From a virus, in IMG/VR virus record IMGVR_UViG_3300029448_000189, positions 1 through 33,665 of that record: a stretch of 33,665 bases of DNA, one strand, 5' to 3'. Under the pieces are notes generated by a model. It worked only from the letters and a program-made list of their open reading frames with translations, did not search any database and was not told the DNA's origin. Each line of letters starts with the position of its first letter. Within the stretch, counting starts at the first letter, position 1. Of this stretch, positions 6,126-13,602 are shown piece after piece. A program made the position numbers and the translations under genes.

Positions 6126-6257
6126 TCAAGTATCCTTCTTTTTGTCTTTTTTAGGCTCTTTTTTAGTTTTTTTCTTACTAAATATCCTATCCCAATTATC
6201 CTCAAATATTTTCTTATCTATTTGTCTTGGTCGTTGGTCACTTCCCTTTCCATTCAT
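6126..6257 (-). CDS. Small basic phage protein, 43 aa (MGKGS-like)
   Basis: This ORF, found by hand translation, starts at ATG 6257 behind AAGGAG and ends at TGA 6126. The N-terminus MNGKGSDQRPRQIDKKIF followed by NWDRIFSKK matches a short protein type I recognise from many phages (usually beginning MGKGS..RP and containing NWDKIF). The tail is an Asp/Lys-rich run. It is the last gene of the replication operon, 12 nt after the primase-helicase gene, and its end borders the 18-bp repeats. The function is unknown. Confidence 0.7.
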   Translation of the reverse strand: MNGKGSDQRPRQIDKKIFEDNWDRIFSKKKTKKEPKKDKKKDT

Positions 6258-6269
6258 TTCATTTACTCC

Positions 6270-8129
6270 TTAGTCCCAATCGAAGGACTTTTTATTTCCA
6301 TCTAAAATTTCTAAAACCGCACCACGTCTAACCAATGTTTTGGTTGAATAATCTACGTTGCCAGAATTACTTTTAACTAGACTGGCTTTAACAACTGCCA
6401 TTCTGTCTACTTCAATACCTTGCTCTAGGCATATCTTCTCGCAGGTATCGTTGTCCGCTAACCACATGGCTATCGCAAACCTAACTGAATCAGTAATACT
6501 TGAAGCACCTCTTATCTCTGCTCTATGCGAAAGTGCATCATCTGAATCATTAGTAAGGGCAGATTTTGCCAAATGATGAACTGTGAGACAGGTAATACCC
6601 AGTCTTGCACTTATATTTGCACAATAACTACCCCATAATTGGCCAACTTCATTACTTGAACTAATATTTCCAGTCGTAAATGCTTGTAATGGGTCGAATA
6701 CAACCAGTTTTAAGTTTGGTATTGTCTTTAATTCTTCTACTAATTCAGTTGCTTGGGACGTAATCCCTTCTTCTCTTAATAAAATCATTGGTTCTTTTTG
6801 TTCTGGAATAGGAAATACATAAACGTCATACTCGGATTGAAAACGTAAACCTAATGGGTCTAACGATGCAATCCTTCTATGCACTTCACCAAGATCGTCT
6901 TCAGCTGCAAAAATTACAGTAGAGCCTTTTTGTTTTATGGTTTTACCCCACCAATCACCGCCAGTTGCAATACCTAAAGCTAATTGAATCATTGATAAAG
7001 ATTTACCAACCCCTCCAACTGCCGCGATAATTCCAGGTTTACCAAATGGAATGAAACTATCTACTAACCACTCTATTGGTTTTGGTTCTTCAACCAAGTT
7101 TCTAATAGCGTATTGTCTAATATTAAACTTAGACTCAACTAACTCTAACTTAACTTGGTCTAAGCCTTTCTCTAAATACAAATCATTAAAGTCACCAATA
7201 ATAGATGGCAATCTGGAAACTGCATTAGTAATACTGTTGACTACTTCATTGGCACATTTCTCACCAATCCCAGATGTATCGTTATCAAGTGCAATTATAA
7301 ACTTTGCACCTGTTATAGAACGCAATCTAGTACACGCAGAGACACAGAAATTTGCAGAGAATACCACCGCGACAGGTAAGCCTGTAGCTTCGTATATAGA
7401 GGCTCCTGTTGCGTATCCTTCACATAAAATAATTGTTTCTAAACTAGGTAATTCATGCGCCTCACAACCAATAAGAAAAACATTGCCTTTAACTTCACCA
7501 CCCCCAGCAAACTTTTTACTGCCATCTGGCATGATGTATTGAAGTGACTTTATTTGTGAAACTAATATTCCATTATCATTATTTCTTATGATAGAATACA
7601 CCCCGATTAATAGGTTTCCATTAATCGTTTTTAAACCATAATTTTTAATCTTTTTATTTGTGAGATACTTATGCTCTATAACTTCATTCGCACCAGCAAA
7701 CTTTTCTTTAACGTATACGGCAACTTGTTCATGTTGTATTTTCTTAGCCTCTTCTCTCCTCTTTTGTGCCTCTTCGAGCTTGGATTGTAATACCCTTTTT
7801 TGCTCGGCAGACATCTCATTAGGATTATAAGAGGTAAACTTGTTCTCTAAATTAGTACGCCAATTACCATAAACGCATACAAAGTTTTGATCTAACTGAT
7901 TGTACACATAATACCCAGAACGCTCACCACCTTTATCTGGTCGATGGTTAGGACCAGCACTTACAGGAACTCTAACTAAATTTCCTGTTGTATCTAAATA
8001 ATCAACTAACAAACCATGAGAACGCATCTCATTAATTAAATCAGCATTAGACTTGCTTGTATTACTAAAGGCATAGTTGTCATCTATAACAACGCCCTTA
8101 TCTCCATAAAATTGTGTTAAGTCAGTCAT
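6270..8129 (-). CDS. TOPRIM primase / RepA-like replicative helicase, 619 aa
   Basis: This protein would unwind DNA and may prime it at the phage replication fork. The start at ATG 8129 is preferred over ATG 8168 because it overlaps the upstream stop by only 8 nt. Visible parts: an N-terminal region with SGYYVY near residue 71 and a charged coiled segment (107-135); a TOPRIM domain with LCEGYA (E237) and ALDND (D282, D284); then a RecA-fold ATPase with Walker A AVGGVGKS (370-377) and Walker B LVVFDP (475-480), followed by HHLAKS (518-523) and RGASSITDSVR. There is no obvious CHC2-type zinc finger before the TOPRIM, so primase activity is less certain than helicase activity. It may work with the DUF669/SSB-like and Sak4-like proteins of the same operon. 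Confidence 0.9.
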   Translation of the reverse strand: MTDLTQFYGDKGVVIDDNYAFSNTSKSNADLINEMRSHGLLVDYLDTTGNLVRVPVSAGPNHRPDKGGERSGYYVYNQLDQNFVCVYGNWRTNLENKFTSYNPNEMSAEQKRVLQSKLEEAQKRREEAKKIQHEQVAVYVKEKFAGANEVIEHKYLTNKKIKNYGLKTINGNLLIGVYSIIRNNDNGILVSQIKSLQYIMPDGSKKFAGGGEVKGNVFLIGCEAHELPSLETIILCEGYATGASIYEATGLPVAVVFSANFCVSACTRLRSITGAKFIIALDNDTSGIGEKCANEVVNSITNAVSRLPSIIGDFNDLYLEKGLDQVKLELVESKFNIRQYAIRNLVEEPKPIEWLVDSFIPFGKPGIIAAVGGVGKSLSMIQLALGIATGGDWWGKTIKQKGSTVIFAAEDDLGEVHRRIASLDPLGLRFQSEYDVYVFPIPEQKEPMILLREEGITSQATELVEELKTIPNLKLVVFDPLQAFTTGNISSSNEVGQLWGSYCANISARLGITCLTVHHLAKSALTNDSDDALSHRAEIRGASSITDSVRFAIAMWLADNDTCEKICLEQGIEVDRMAVVKASLVKSNSGNVDYSTKTLVRRGAVLEILDGNKKSFDWD

Positions 8130-8499
8130 CGGCCTGTGCCTTGGAGTTATTGAGATAACTGGACACAAGCTTTCTTATAAAATTAATCCTATCTTCTTTA
8201 GTCCATTCATGTAGGACAAAGGATTTATTTTTTTTAGAAACTTCTAGGTACGTTGACTTACTATCACTTAGTGCAACAGATAACAGCTCCTCGTTAATCT
8301 GTGCGAAATTTTTAATTTGCTCCATTTTTTTACCTTCTCCAATAAATTTAAGATGTTCATAACAACAGGCACCTTTAATCTTGCCGTTGCGGATATGAAG
8401 TAGCGGAGAGCTAAGTCCATGACAGTATGAACATAGACTCGGCCTCCGATACTTAAGATCATCATTATTAAAAAGGTAGGTCGTCTTCGTCTTCGACAT
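8122..8499 (-). CDS. Zinc-binding hypothetical protein, 125 aa
   Basis: A likely zinc site is formed by CSYCHG (residues 23-28) and CCYEH (45-49). The C-terminal half is helical and charged. The gene overlaps the SSB-like gene by 32 nt and the primase-helicase by 8 nt, in an operon of replication genes, so a role at the replication fork is reasonable but unproven. Its first ten residues (MSKTKTTYLF) are encoded by the same bases as the acidic tail of the upstream SSB-like protein. Confidence 0.7.
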   Translation of the reverse strand: MSKTKTTYLFNNDDLKYRRPSLCSYCHGLSSPLLHIRNGKIKGACCYEHLKFIGEGKKMEQIKNFAQINEELLSVALSDSKSTYLEVSKKNKSFVLHEWTKEDRINFIRKLVSSYLNNSKAQADD

Positions 8500-8965
8500 C
8501 GCTAGGGAACATTTCCTCTTTATCTTCTTTTGGTAATACGTCTTTAGGGTCTACGTTTTCTTTGGTAGCAGTGGTGCCATAAGCCTTCCAACCATTACCA
8601 AAGTCATCTTTGACTTCTAAATAACCTTTCTCGCCAACGACTAATTCGCCTTCGACTTTTTTACCAAGAAGTTCATCAGAGTTTTTCATTGACGCTACTC
8701 CCATTGCATTTAGCATTTTAACTAATGACTCTCTGCCTATCTCAACAGGCTTGTCATTGTTGTGTGCCATTGTGAACGCATGACTAACTTTTATAATCTC
8801 GCCCTCTACATCAAAGTGAATCTTTAAAGCCTTCCAACCATTCTTACCCTCAATCATTTCTGACCCAGCGTATTCAAAGTTGTATCTTCCAGGCTTTACC
8901 CTATCTCCACCGCCAGAGCTTTCTCCAGCTTCTATTTTATCCAAACCAAATTCTGTTAAATCCAT
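8468..8965 (-). CDS. DUF669 / SSB-like single-stranded DNA-binding protein
   Basis: The protein is 165 aa. The N-terminus (MDLTEFGLDKIEAGES), the PGRYNFEYAGSEMI strand and the following beta-rich body fit the phage DUF669 family, which occupies the place of an ssDNA-binding protein in many phage replication modules. The last residues, DVEDEDDLPF, copy the acidic tail with terminal hydrophobic Phe that bacterial SSBs use to recruit partners. A strong GGAGGTAA ribosome site precedes ATG 8965. It lies between the Sak4-like ATPase and the primase-helicase, matching a role in coating ssDNA during replication and annealing. Confidence 0.8.
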   Translation of the reverse strand: MDLTEFGLDKIEAGESSGGGDRVKPGRYNFEYAGSEMIEGKNGWKALKIHFDVEGEIIKVSHAFTMAHNNDKPVEIGRESLVKMLNAMGVASMKNSDELLGKKVEGELVVGEKGYLEVKDDFGNGWKAYGTTATKENVDPKDVLPKEDKEEMFPSDVEDEDDLPF

Positions 8966-9002
8966 GTTATTACCTCCGTAAAATTTAACAATTAATAATT
9001 AA

Positions 9003-9197
9003 TTACCCAGGGTCGTATTCCTCGTAATCATCTGCTCGACTTATTTCTTCTTCAAGGGCATCAACAACATCTGCTAAGACTCTGTTTGCACCTAACGGGA
9101 GAATAAGGTCATCATCTCCGTTTTTATCCATACAATCTTCAACTAAAATTTTAGCTTTACGCATAAAGTAGATTAGTTTTTCTTGTGGAGTTGCCAT
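9003..9197 (-). CDS. Hypothetical protein, 64 aa
   Basis: This small acidic helical protein (LIYFMRKAKILVEDCMD; VVDALEEEISRADDYEEYD) has its start overlapping the Sak4-like stop at 9197, so it is translationally coupled to that gene. No family is recognised. Its location between the annealing ATPase and the SSB-like gene suggests an accessory replication or recombination role. Confidence 0.65.
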   Translation of the reverse strand: MATPQEKLIYFMRKAKILVEDCMDKNGDDDLILPLGANRVLADVVDALEEEISRADDYEEYDPG

Positions 9198-9979
9198 TAT
9201 TTCGCAATCAGTTTACCAATTTCAGTCCACGTCTTTTCAGCTCTAACTATAAAGTCATCGCCTTCTTCTACGACTGAGATTTGTTCTGGTAATCCGTATC
9301 TGTTTTTGGCTACACAAGCTGGGGATTCAGTTGTCACTAATATCCTTCCAGATTGAACAGTCTTACTTGTTAGTCCTTTACTACCTTGAACTTTTACAGT
9401 TCCCTTTTTGTAGTTTAGGAATAAACACATGTCGCTGGCTTCAAGTACTAAGGCCGAAGCAGCTTTATGCATCTTAAGCTCATGTCGGTCATACGCTTCT
9501 GTAGATGGATCGTGAAATGCTTTGATTTGGTTATGAGCAATCATAACGATACGCATTTTCTTTTCGTTTCTTAATATATTTACTAAATCAAGAACTTCTC
9601 TCCAATACTTCAACGCTTCTGCATAACCACGACCATAACCAAAAGATTCTATTGATGGTTGTTTATGTGCTTCACAAGTTTTTGCATGTATGAGTGGCTC
9701 TAACCAATCAAGACTATCAATAACTAAAGTGTTGTATTCAAGTTCATCTGCATCAACTAAAGACTTTAGATAACCATGAAAGGTATCGTAATCTTTTGAT
9801 AATGGAAAGTGAGGTATATCTCTGTTGTTAGTTAAGATTCCCAAACCTTCTTCTGTTTGCAAGACAACAGGATTTTTACTTCCTACTGCTAAAGTCGTTT
9901 TTCCCAATCCAGAAGGACCGTAAATAATTACAATCGAGGGTTTGGCTCGGGCCTTTTTTTGTATTGCTGCTAAAGACAT
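9197..9979 (-). CDS. Sak4-like RecA-fold ATPase (AAA_24), 260 aa
   Basis: This is a single-domain RecA-type ATPase of the phage Sak4/AAA_24 group, which assists single-strand annealing and recombination-dependent replication. Walker A is YGPSGLGKTT (residues 20-29), followed by LQTEEGLG, and Walker B is LVIDSLDW (85-92). The segment MRIVMIAHNQIKAF resembles the sensor strand after the ATPase core. The start overlaps the upstream stop at 9979. With the DUF669/SSB-like partner and the Cas4-like nuclease nearby, it forms a complete-looking exonuclease, annealase and SSB module, though the biochemistry is inferred from family and context. Confidence 0.85.
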   Translation of the reverse strand: MSLAAIQKKARAKPSIVIIYGPSGLGKTTLAVGSKNPVVLQTEEGLGILTNNRDIPHFPLSKDYDTFHGYLKSLVDADELEYNTLVIDSLDWLEPLIHAKTCEAHKQPSIESFGYGRGYAEALKYWREVLDLVNILRNEKKMRIVMIAHNQIKAFHDPSTEAYDRHELKMHKAASALVLEASDMCLFLNYKKGTVKVQGSKGLTSKTVQSGRILVTTESPACVAKNRYGLPEQISVVEEGDDFIVRAEKTWTEIGKLIAK

Positions 9980-10278
9980 TAGTTAATCTCCTTAGTCACG
10001 CCCTCTATCTTGATAGGCTTTTTGTAAGGCGGTAATTCTTTTTCTAACTTCTCTAAAGTGTTAGTTATATTTTTCCTTACCGCTTCCATGTGATGCACAG
10101 TTTTAGTTGCAAGTTCATAAGCTTCCATCAACTGCTTCTCTGCTCCCAAGTCTCTGCTGATTTCTTCTACCAAAGGCGCAGTTGCATCAGTCAAGTCTCT
10201 CTCAAATATCTCTCTAGGGTTTCCATCTTTATCTTGAAAACTTAAGAGAGGTTGTTCCTTCTTCTTTTCATTTACCAT
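9979..10278 (-). CDS. Hypothetical coiled protein, 99 aa
   Basis: The frame is open further upstream to 10386, but ATG 10278 is chosen because GGAGG precedes it by 9 nt and because the longer version would overlap the Cas4-like gene by over 100 nt. The product is charged and helical (LMEAYELATKTVHHMEAVRKN, split here for length as LMEAYELATK and TVHHMEAVRKN) with a Pro/Lys-rich end (ELPPYKKPIK). It is probably a coiled coil. It sits between the nuclease and the ATPase and may be their partner; no family is recognised. Confidence 0.65.
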   Translation of the reverse strand: MVNEKKKEQPLLSFQDKDGNPREIFERDLTDATAPLVEEISRDLGAEKQLMEAYELATKTVHHMEAVRKNITNTLEKLEKELPPYKKPIKIEGVTKEIN

Positions 10279-10279
10279 T

Positions 10280-11014
10280 TTAATTATCCTCCATGGATTT
10301 ATAGGTTTCGCAAACTTCTTTGTGTGAACAGAATTTGCACCAAGTTCCAGCATTAAAGCTAGGCTCATCACCCATCGCTTCATCACAAGCTGGTTTCAAA
10401 ATATTCAATCCCCAGTCGACAAGATCAACTGCTTGAATATCCCAAGTTCTTATTTGCCCATCTTTATGAAAGGCTCTTTTGTTTGGTTGTACGATTGTCA
10501 TTTCAATGACTGTATCTTCATTGCCCCATCGTGATAGGCAACCTAGGGCGTAGCACATTAGCTGTTCATTCATCACAACATCTACTGCCCAAGCACCAGA
10601 CTTTAAATCACCAACAACCATTCTATTACCTTCTCCAAGGATGACTGCATCAGCAGTTCCCCAAAGGTCATCGTTTATATCTGGAGCATTTACTTTTTCT
10701 TCTACAAGTAATTTACCGTTAAGTTCTTCAGTTCTTTTATTTATATAATCAACATAGATTTCTGCCATGTCGATATCATCTTGCGTGATATCAAAACTAA
10801 AACCATCTACATCTACTGTTCTACCAAGATAATAGTCAGCTAATGTAATTCCCTCTAATCTATTTTTAAGTAAGGCTTCTACCATTTCGTGAGTAGAAGT
10901 ACCTCTAGCTGCTGCCATGCTACCTTTACGTTCCGCAGCTGCATTTATTTTTGCACTAGCAGGGCAACGAATAATTCTATTTATACTACTAGGAGATAAT
11001 ATCGCGTGTGACAA
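10280..11014 (-). CDS. Cas4/RecB-like PD-(D/E)XK exonuclease with four-Cys (Fe-S type) site
   Basis: This 244-aa protein has the RecB-family motifs in order: H42 (STHEM), GTADAVI with D122, VVGDLKSG with D136 and K138, and QLMCYA (Q151, Y155). Four cysteines are placed as in Cas4/AddB-type iron-sulfur nucleases: C17 near the N-terminus (RCPAS) and C226, C229 and C235 near the C-terminus (CKFCSHKEVC). This suggests a DNA exonuclease that makes 3' single strands for the Sak4-like annealase encoded just downstream. DUF2800-type phage proteins share this plan; this copy is shorter than many. No CRISPR array or Cas1/2 is present, so an adaptation role is not implied. Confidence 0.85.
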   Translation of the reverse strand: MSHAILSPSSINRIIRCPASAKINAAAERKGSMAAARGTSTHEMVEALLKNRLEGITLADYYLGRTVDVDGFSFDITQDDIDMAEIYVDYINKRTEELNGKLLVEEKVNAPDINDDLWGTADAVILGEGNRMVVGDLKSGAWAVDVVMNEQLMCYALGCLSRWGNEDTVIEMTIVQPNKRAFHKDGQIRTWDIQAVDLVDWGLNILKPACDEAMGDEPSFNAGTWCKFCSHKEVCETYKSMEDN

Positions 11015-11408
11015 GTCCGTACTCCTCTCTTATTAATGATGCAAATAGTTCCGTAGAAATATTCATTGCAACATTGAAATCTTCCATTTCAAATAAATTA
11101 TTTTTAAGTGCGTAAGTGTTAGCTATCATTACGCGCCAGTCTGATCTGTCAGCTCTAAACCATAAGCATGGTAAGAGTCTTACCTTCCTTGCTTGTGTGG
11201 TTGTTTGTTCCCAGAAGTTTTTTAAGTCTCCTGGTGTAATGACTTTTCTTCTTTTAACTTCGATAGCAAAACCATCTAAGCCTAGTAAGTCGTGGCCACC
11301 ACCAAATGTTTGTGAGTAGTTAACTTCTAATTGAATACCTAAAAGTTCTTTGATTTCATCAATAACTTCTCGCTCACCTCTGCGACCTTTGTTTCGTGCG
11401 TTGACCAA
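10989..11408 (-). CDS. Small PD-(D/E)XK nuclease, Holliday-junction-resolvase-like
   Basis: The 139-aa protein begins with NKGRRGEREV (E12), then has GGGHDLLGLDG (D40) and AIEVKRRK (E50, K52), the order of acidic and lysine residues expected of a phage PD-(D/E)XK endonuclease, often annotated as a junction resolvase. It could trim branched replication intermediates before packaging. It overlaps the Cas4-like gene by 26 nt and follows the AlpA-like gene by one base, in the early recombination operon. Confidence 0.75.
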   Translation of the reverse strand: MVNARNKGRRGEREVIDEIKELLGIQLEVNYSQTFGGGHDLLGLDGFAIEVKRRKVITPGDLKNFWEQTTTQARKVRLLPCLWFRADRSDWRVMIANTYALKNNLFEMEDFNVAMNISTELFASLIREEYGLVTRDIIS

Positions 11409-11409
11409 A

Positions 11410-11592
11410 CTACTCTCCGACTTGTGATGTTTCTTCTAGCTTTATGATTTCTTCAAACTTGTATCTAACTTGACCGCCTAGCTTTACATAAGATGGTCCT
11501 TTGCCATGTGAACGCCAGTTCTCTAAAGTTCTTGGAGACATTCCCCATCGCTCAGCAAGTTCGTTTTGATTTAAAAATATTTTTTCTTCCAT
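11410..11592 (-). CDS. AlpA/excisionase-like helix-turn-helix protein, 60 aa
   Basis: The pattern FLNQNELAERWGMSPRTLEN, then WRSHGKGPSYVKLGGQVRYK, is a complete small HTH_17 (MerR-like/AlpA) domain with the typical winged end (RYKFEEI). Such proteins act as excisionases or as early activators. It is the first gene of the leftward early operon, and its promoter must lie in 11593-11755. With an integrase encoded nearby, a role in excision control is plausible; it could equally regulate its own operon. Confidence 0.8.
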   Translation of the reverse strand: MEEKIFLNQNELAERWGMSPRTLENWRSHGKGPSYVKLGGQVRYKFEEIIKLEETSQVGE

Positions 11593-11755
11593 GTTGTTTA
11601 CCTATTACTGTGTGGATTATGTTATTCTACTCGAAGTAAATTTAATAAAGCAAGTGACTGAGCAAAAATAATAGAAATATTATTGAGATTAAAACTTCAG
11701 AAATAAATTACAGAAAAATTATCAATAAAATTTAATCATTAATTTGGAGGAATAA
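11593..11755. promoter_or_regulatory. Divergent early promoter region
   Basis: This AT-rich gap separates leftward early genes from the rightward DUF3310 gene. It contains a perfect 7-bp inverted repeat, AATAATA-GAAA-TATTATT (11667-11684), a candidate operator for the AlpA-like protein. GGAGG lies seven bases before ATG 11756. Promoter boxes are not clear-cut on either strand. Confidence 0.45.
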
Positions 11756-12031
11756 ATGAGTATAGATAACGTAACTCCTGGAGAGTGGGACAGAGCTAGA
11801 ATGAAAGCAACACAAAAACAAATTGGTGGAAGCCATTACAAAGATAAAGGTATTCAACCTTTAGAGTATGCGTATAGCAATGGACTAACGCCTAACTTAA
11901 CCAATGTAGTTAAGTATGTGACTAGAGAGAAAGAAGATAGAGTGAAAGACTTACGAAAAGCCATTCACTATATCGAACTTGAATTAGAAATGGTCTATGG
12001 TGTTGACCCAGAAGGTAACCCTTTAGATTAA
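11756..12031 (+). CDS. DUF3310 protein, 91 aa
   Basis: The core IGGSHYKDKGIQPLEYA followed by LTNVVKYVTR and DLRKAIHYIELEL is the hallmark of the DUF3310 family found in very many phages. It is sometimes annotated as a nucleotide kinase, but no ATP-binding loop is visible here and the role remains unknown. The protein is essentially only the domain plus about 20 N-terminal residues. It is divergent from the early operon, preceded by GGAGG, and probably expressed early. Confidence 0.85.
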   Translation: MSIDNVTPGEWDRARMKATQKQIGGSHYKDKGIQPLEYAYSNGLTPNLTNVVKYVTREKEDRVKDLRKAIHYIELELEMVYGVDPEGNPLD

Positions 12032-12059
12032 ATTTATAGTTAATCTTAGTTTACACAAT

Positions 12060-12088
12060 TTTACTTATTACTACTTTTGTGATATAAT
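12060..12088 (+). promoter_or_regulatory. Sigma-70-type promoter before the 60-aa gene
   Basis: A perfect TATAAT (12083-12088) is preceded by TGA, making an extended -10, and by TTTACT (12060-12065) at 17-bp spacing as a -35 box. It lies about 33 bp before ATG 12121. It is one of the best-matching promoters in the window. Confidence 0.75.
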
Positions 12089-12120
12089 GGGTTTTTCATT
12101 AAAACTTTAGGAGATAAAAA

Positions 12121-12303
12121 ATGGATAGAACAATATTAAACAAAGTAATAAATAATATTGACACAGTTGATTTGGCTTACTACTTTAGAGCAGAAAGAAA
12201 TATGACTTACAAACAAGCTATGAAAGAAGTATCAAAAATTGCTCAATTTTTAAATACTGATTTTAATTGTCCTGGCAGAAATCACAAACACCCAATAACC
12301 TAA
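12121..12303 (+). CDS. Hypothetical protein, 60 aa
   Basis: This small gene has its own strong promoter and an AGGAGA ribosome site in a leader resembling those at 2546 and 2815. The product is mainly helical (ILNKVINNIDTVDLAYYFRA; YKQAMKEVSKIAQFL) with a polar C-terminus. It converges on the integrase gene; both stop codons fall inside the palindrome CTAATT-T-AATTAG (12300-12312). No family is recognised. Confidence 0.65.
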   Translation: MDRTILNKVINNIDTVDLAYYFRAERNMTYKQAMKEVSKIAQFLNTDFNCPGRNHKHPIT

Positions 12304-12304
12304 T

Positions 12305-13384
12305 TTAATTAGACATCATTATCTTGGTCATATAGTCGCCTACATTTTGCATTTCTTTGATTGCTCTTGGCTCTCTTACTTTACGATAACGTAAAACAGC
12401 AGACATGCTCTTATGACCAGATAGTTTCATTAATTCTGGTAGTTCCATAATCTCACCAGCCATAGTACAAAAGTTATGTCTTAGATCATGCAACCTTAGT
12501 TCTGGTCTACCAATCTTTTTAGCTAGTTGTTTCCACATCTTGACAGGGTAATCTACATCTAAAATGTATTCTCCCTTTCTCTCTAGCTTATTAATAACCA
12601 TCATAGCTTGATTGCTTAGATAGATGACTCTATCTTCATTAGTCTCATGGTCAGTCTTATGTTCGCTTAGAACTATCTTGTTATCTTTTAAATCAGACCA
12701 CTTGGCACTGCCTATCTCACTCTTACATCTACCGCCAGAGTGCATACAAAGTTCTATGTAATCTAAAGAGCTAACAAAGTTAGGTCGAACAGTTTGTCTC
12801 TTAATGTTTATTTGTCTTTGTAATTCAGCAAACTCTTTGTCTGATATTTCATTCTCACTAATCAGCTCTTTGTTTAGTTTAATTTTACAAGGATTTATTT
12901 CTACCAGTGATAATGCTATCGCATGGTTATAACAACCAGATATCATTTGAACAACTCTGTTAGCAGTATAAGAACCTCTTTTAGATATTTCTAAATGTAA
13001 TCTTGTAATATCACCCCTATTTATATCTGTTAGATTTCTTTTACCTAAATCATTCTTAACATCTTTATCCCACATTCTTACATACTCACCAGGCTTACCG
13101 TTCTTGTTAGGCATAGCAACTCTTCGTTTGTTTTGTATTAACTTATCAATGTAATATTCAAACGCTTGATTTAAAGTTTCTCCGCCTCTGGTATTTAATG
13201 GATCAATACCTTGTGCAACTTCACCAAGTATTTGTTGTGCTTTGTTTCTTGCTACATTAATTGGTATGTCTCTACTACCAAGAGTTAGTTCTCTCTTCCT
13301 TCCATTAATGCGATAGAAGACTCTATAAGTTTTTTCTGTGATTAATAAATTGTTTACCTTTGTATCTCTTTTATATCTAGCCAT
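12305..13384 (-). CDS. int: Tyrosine-recombinase integrase, 359 aa
   Basis: This enzyme should recombine attP with a host attB to establish lysogeny. The start is ATG 13384 with GGAGGT eight bases upstream; the frame also contains a TTG at 13399 that is part of this ribosome site. The N-terminal arm-binding domain has FYRINGRKRELTLG, and a core-binding region spans about 70-165. The catalytic domain shows R219 (SGGRCKSE), K243 (SEHKTDH), H299 and R302 (LHDLRHNF), H324 (LSGHKS) and the nucleophile Y333 (VLRYRKV), so all key residues are present. The tRNA-Glu fragment at 13553-13590 lies just upstream, the expected attP neighbourhood. Confidence 0.93.
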   Translation of the reverse strand: MARYKRDTKVNNLLITEKTYRVFYRINGRKRELTLGSRDIPINVARNKAQQILGEVAQGIDPLNTRGGETLNQAFEYYIDKLIQNKRRVAMPNKNGKPGEYVRMWDKDVKNDLGKRNLTDINRGDITRLHLEISKRGSYTANRVVQMISGCYNHAIALSLVEINPCKIKLNKELISENEISDKEFAELQRQINIKRQTVRPNFVSSLDYIELCMHSGGRCKSEIGSAKWSDLKDNKIVLSEHKTDHETNEDRVIYLSNQAMMVINKLERKGEYILDVDYPVKMWKQLAKKIGRPELRLHDLRHNFCTMAGEIMELPELMKLSGHKSMSAVLRYRKVREPRAIKEMQNVGDYMTKIMMSN

Positions 13385-13399
13385 AACTCGTACCTCCAA

Positions 13400-13552
13400 G
13401 CAGAGTCGCCATATAGTCGACAGTTGATGTCGAAATGACGTGTATTTTAATTACCTATTCAGTAGATTATAAATCGAATCTTGTAAAGAAAACAAGGGTT
13501 TTTAGGGAAATAATGTACAGTCGAGAAACTGTGTGATGGATAATATTTAAGA
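13400..13552. promoter_or_regulatory. Integrase upstream region with inverted repeats (attP flank)
   Basis: Two short perfect inverted repeats are visible: TCGACA-GTTGA-TGTCGA (13417-13433) and ACAGT-CGAGAA-ACTGT (13517-13532). They may bind integrase, an excisionase or a repressor of int. The integrase promoter must lie here or upstream of the tRNA fragment; no strong consensus box was found. Confidence 0.5.
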
Positions 13553-13590
13553 ATGAAAACCAGGTGTCCTAACCGATAGACGAAGGGGTC
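13553..13590 (-). other. attP: 5' half of a tRNA-Glu(TTC) gene: candidate attP core
   Basis: Read on the minus strand, these 38 nt follow the tRNA-Glu pattern from base 1: acceptor strand GACCCCT, TC, D arm GTCT-ATCGGTT-AGGAC, A26, anticodon stem CCTGG, and loop TTTTCAT with anticodon TTC. The match breaks at position 39: the next bases (TCTTA) cannot pair with CCTGG, where CCAGG would be needed. It is therefore not a working tRNA but a piece captured from a host gene, beside the integrase. Carrying the 5' rather than the 3' half is unusual. Confidence 0.85.
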
Positions 13591-13602
13591 AAAGACCAGA
13601 AA

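Noticed and set aside
8130-8168. Upstream ATG as primase-helicase start
   Set aside because: It would overlap the upstream gene by 47 nt and adds residues with no recognisable role; ATG 8129 gives a typical short overlap.
10279-10386. Extended N-terminus of the 99-aa protein
   Set aside because: It lies entirely within the Cas4-like gene, whereas ATG 10278 has a strong ribosome site.
13553-13590. Functional tRNA-Glu gene
   Set aside because: The sequence stops matching after the anticodon loop; the 3' anticodon stem, T arm and acceptor strand are missing.
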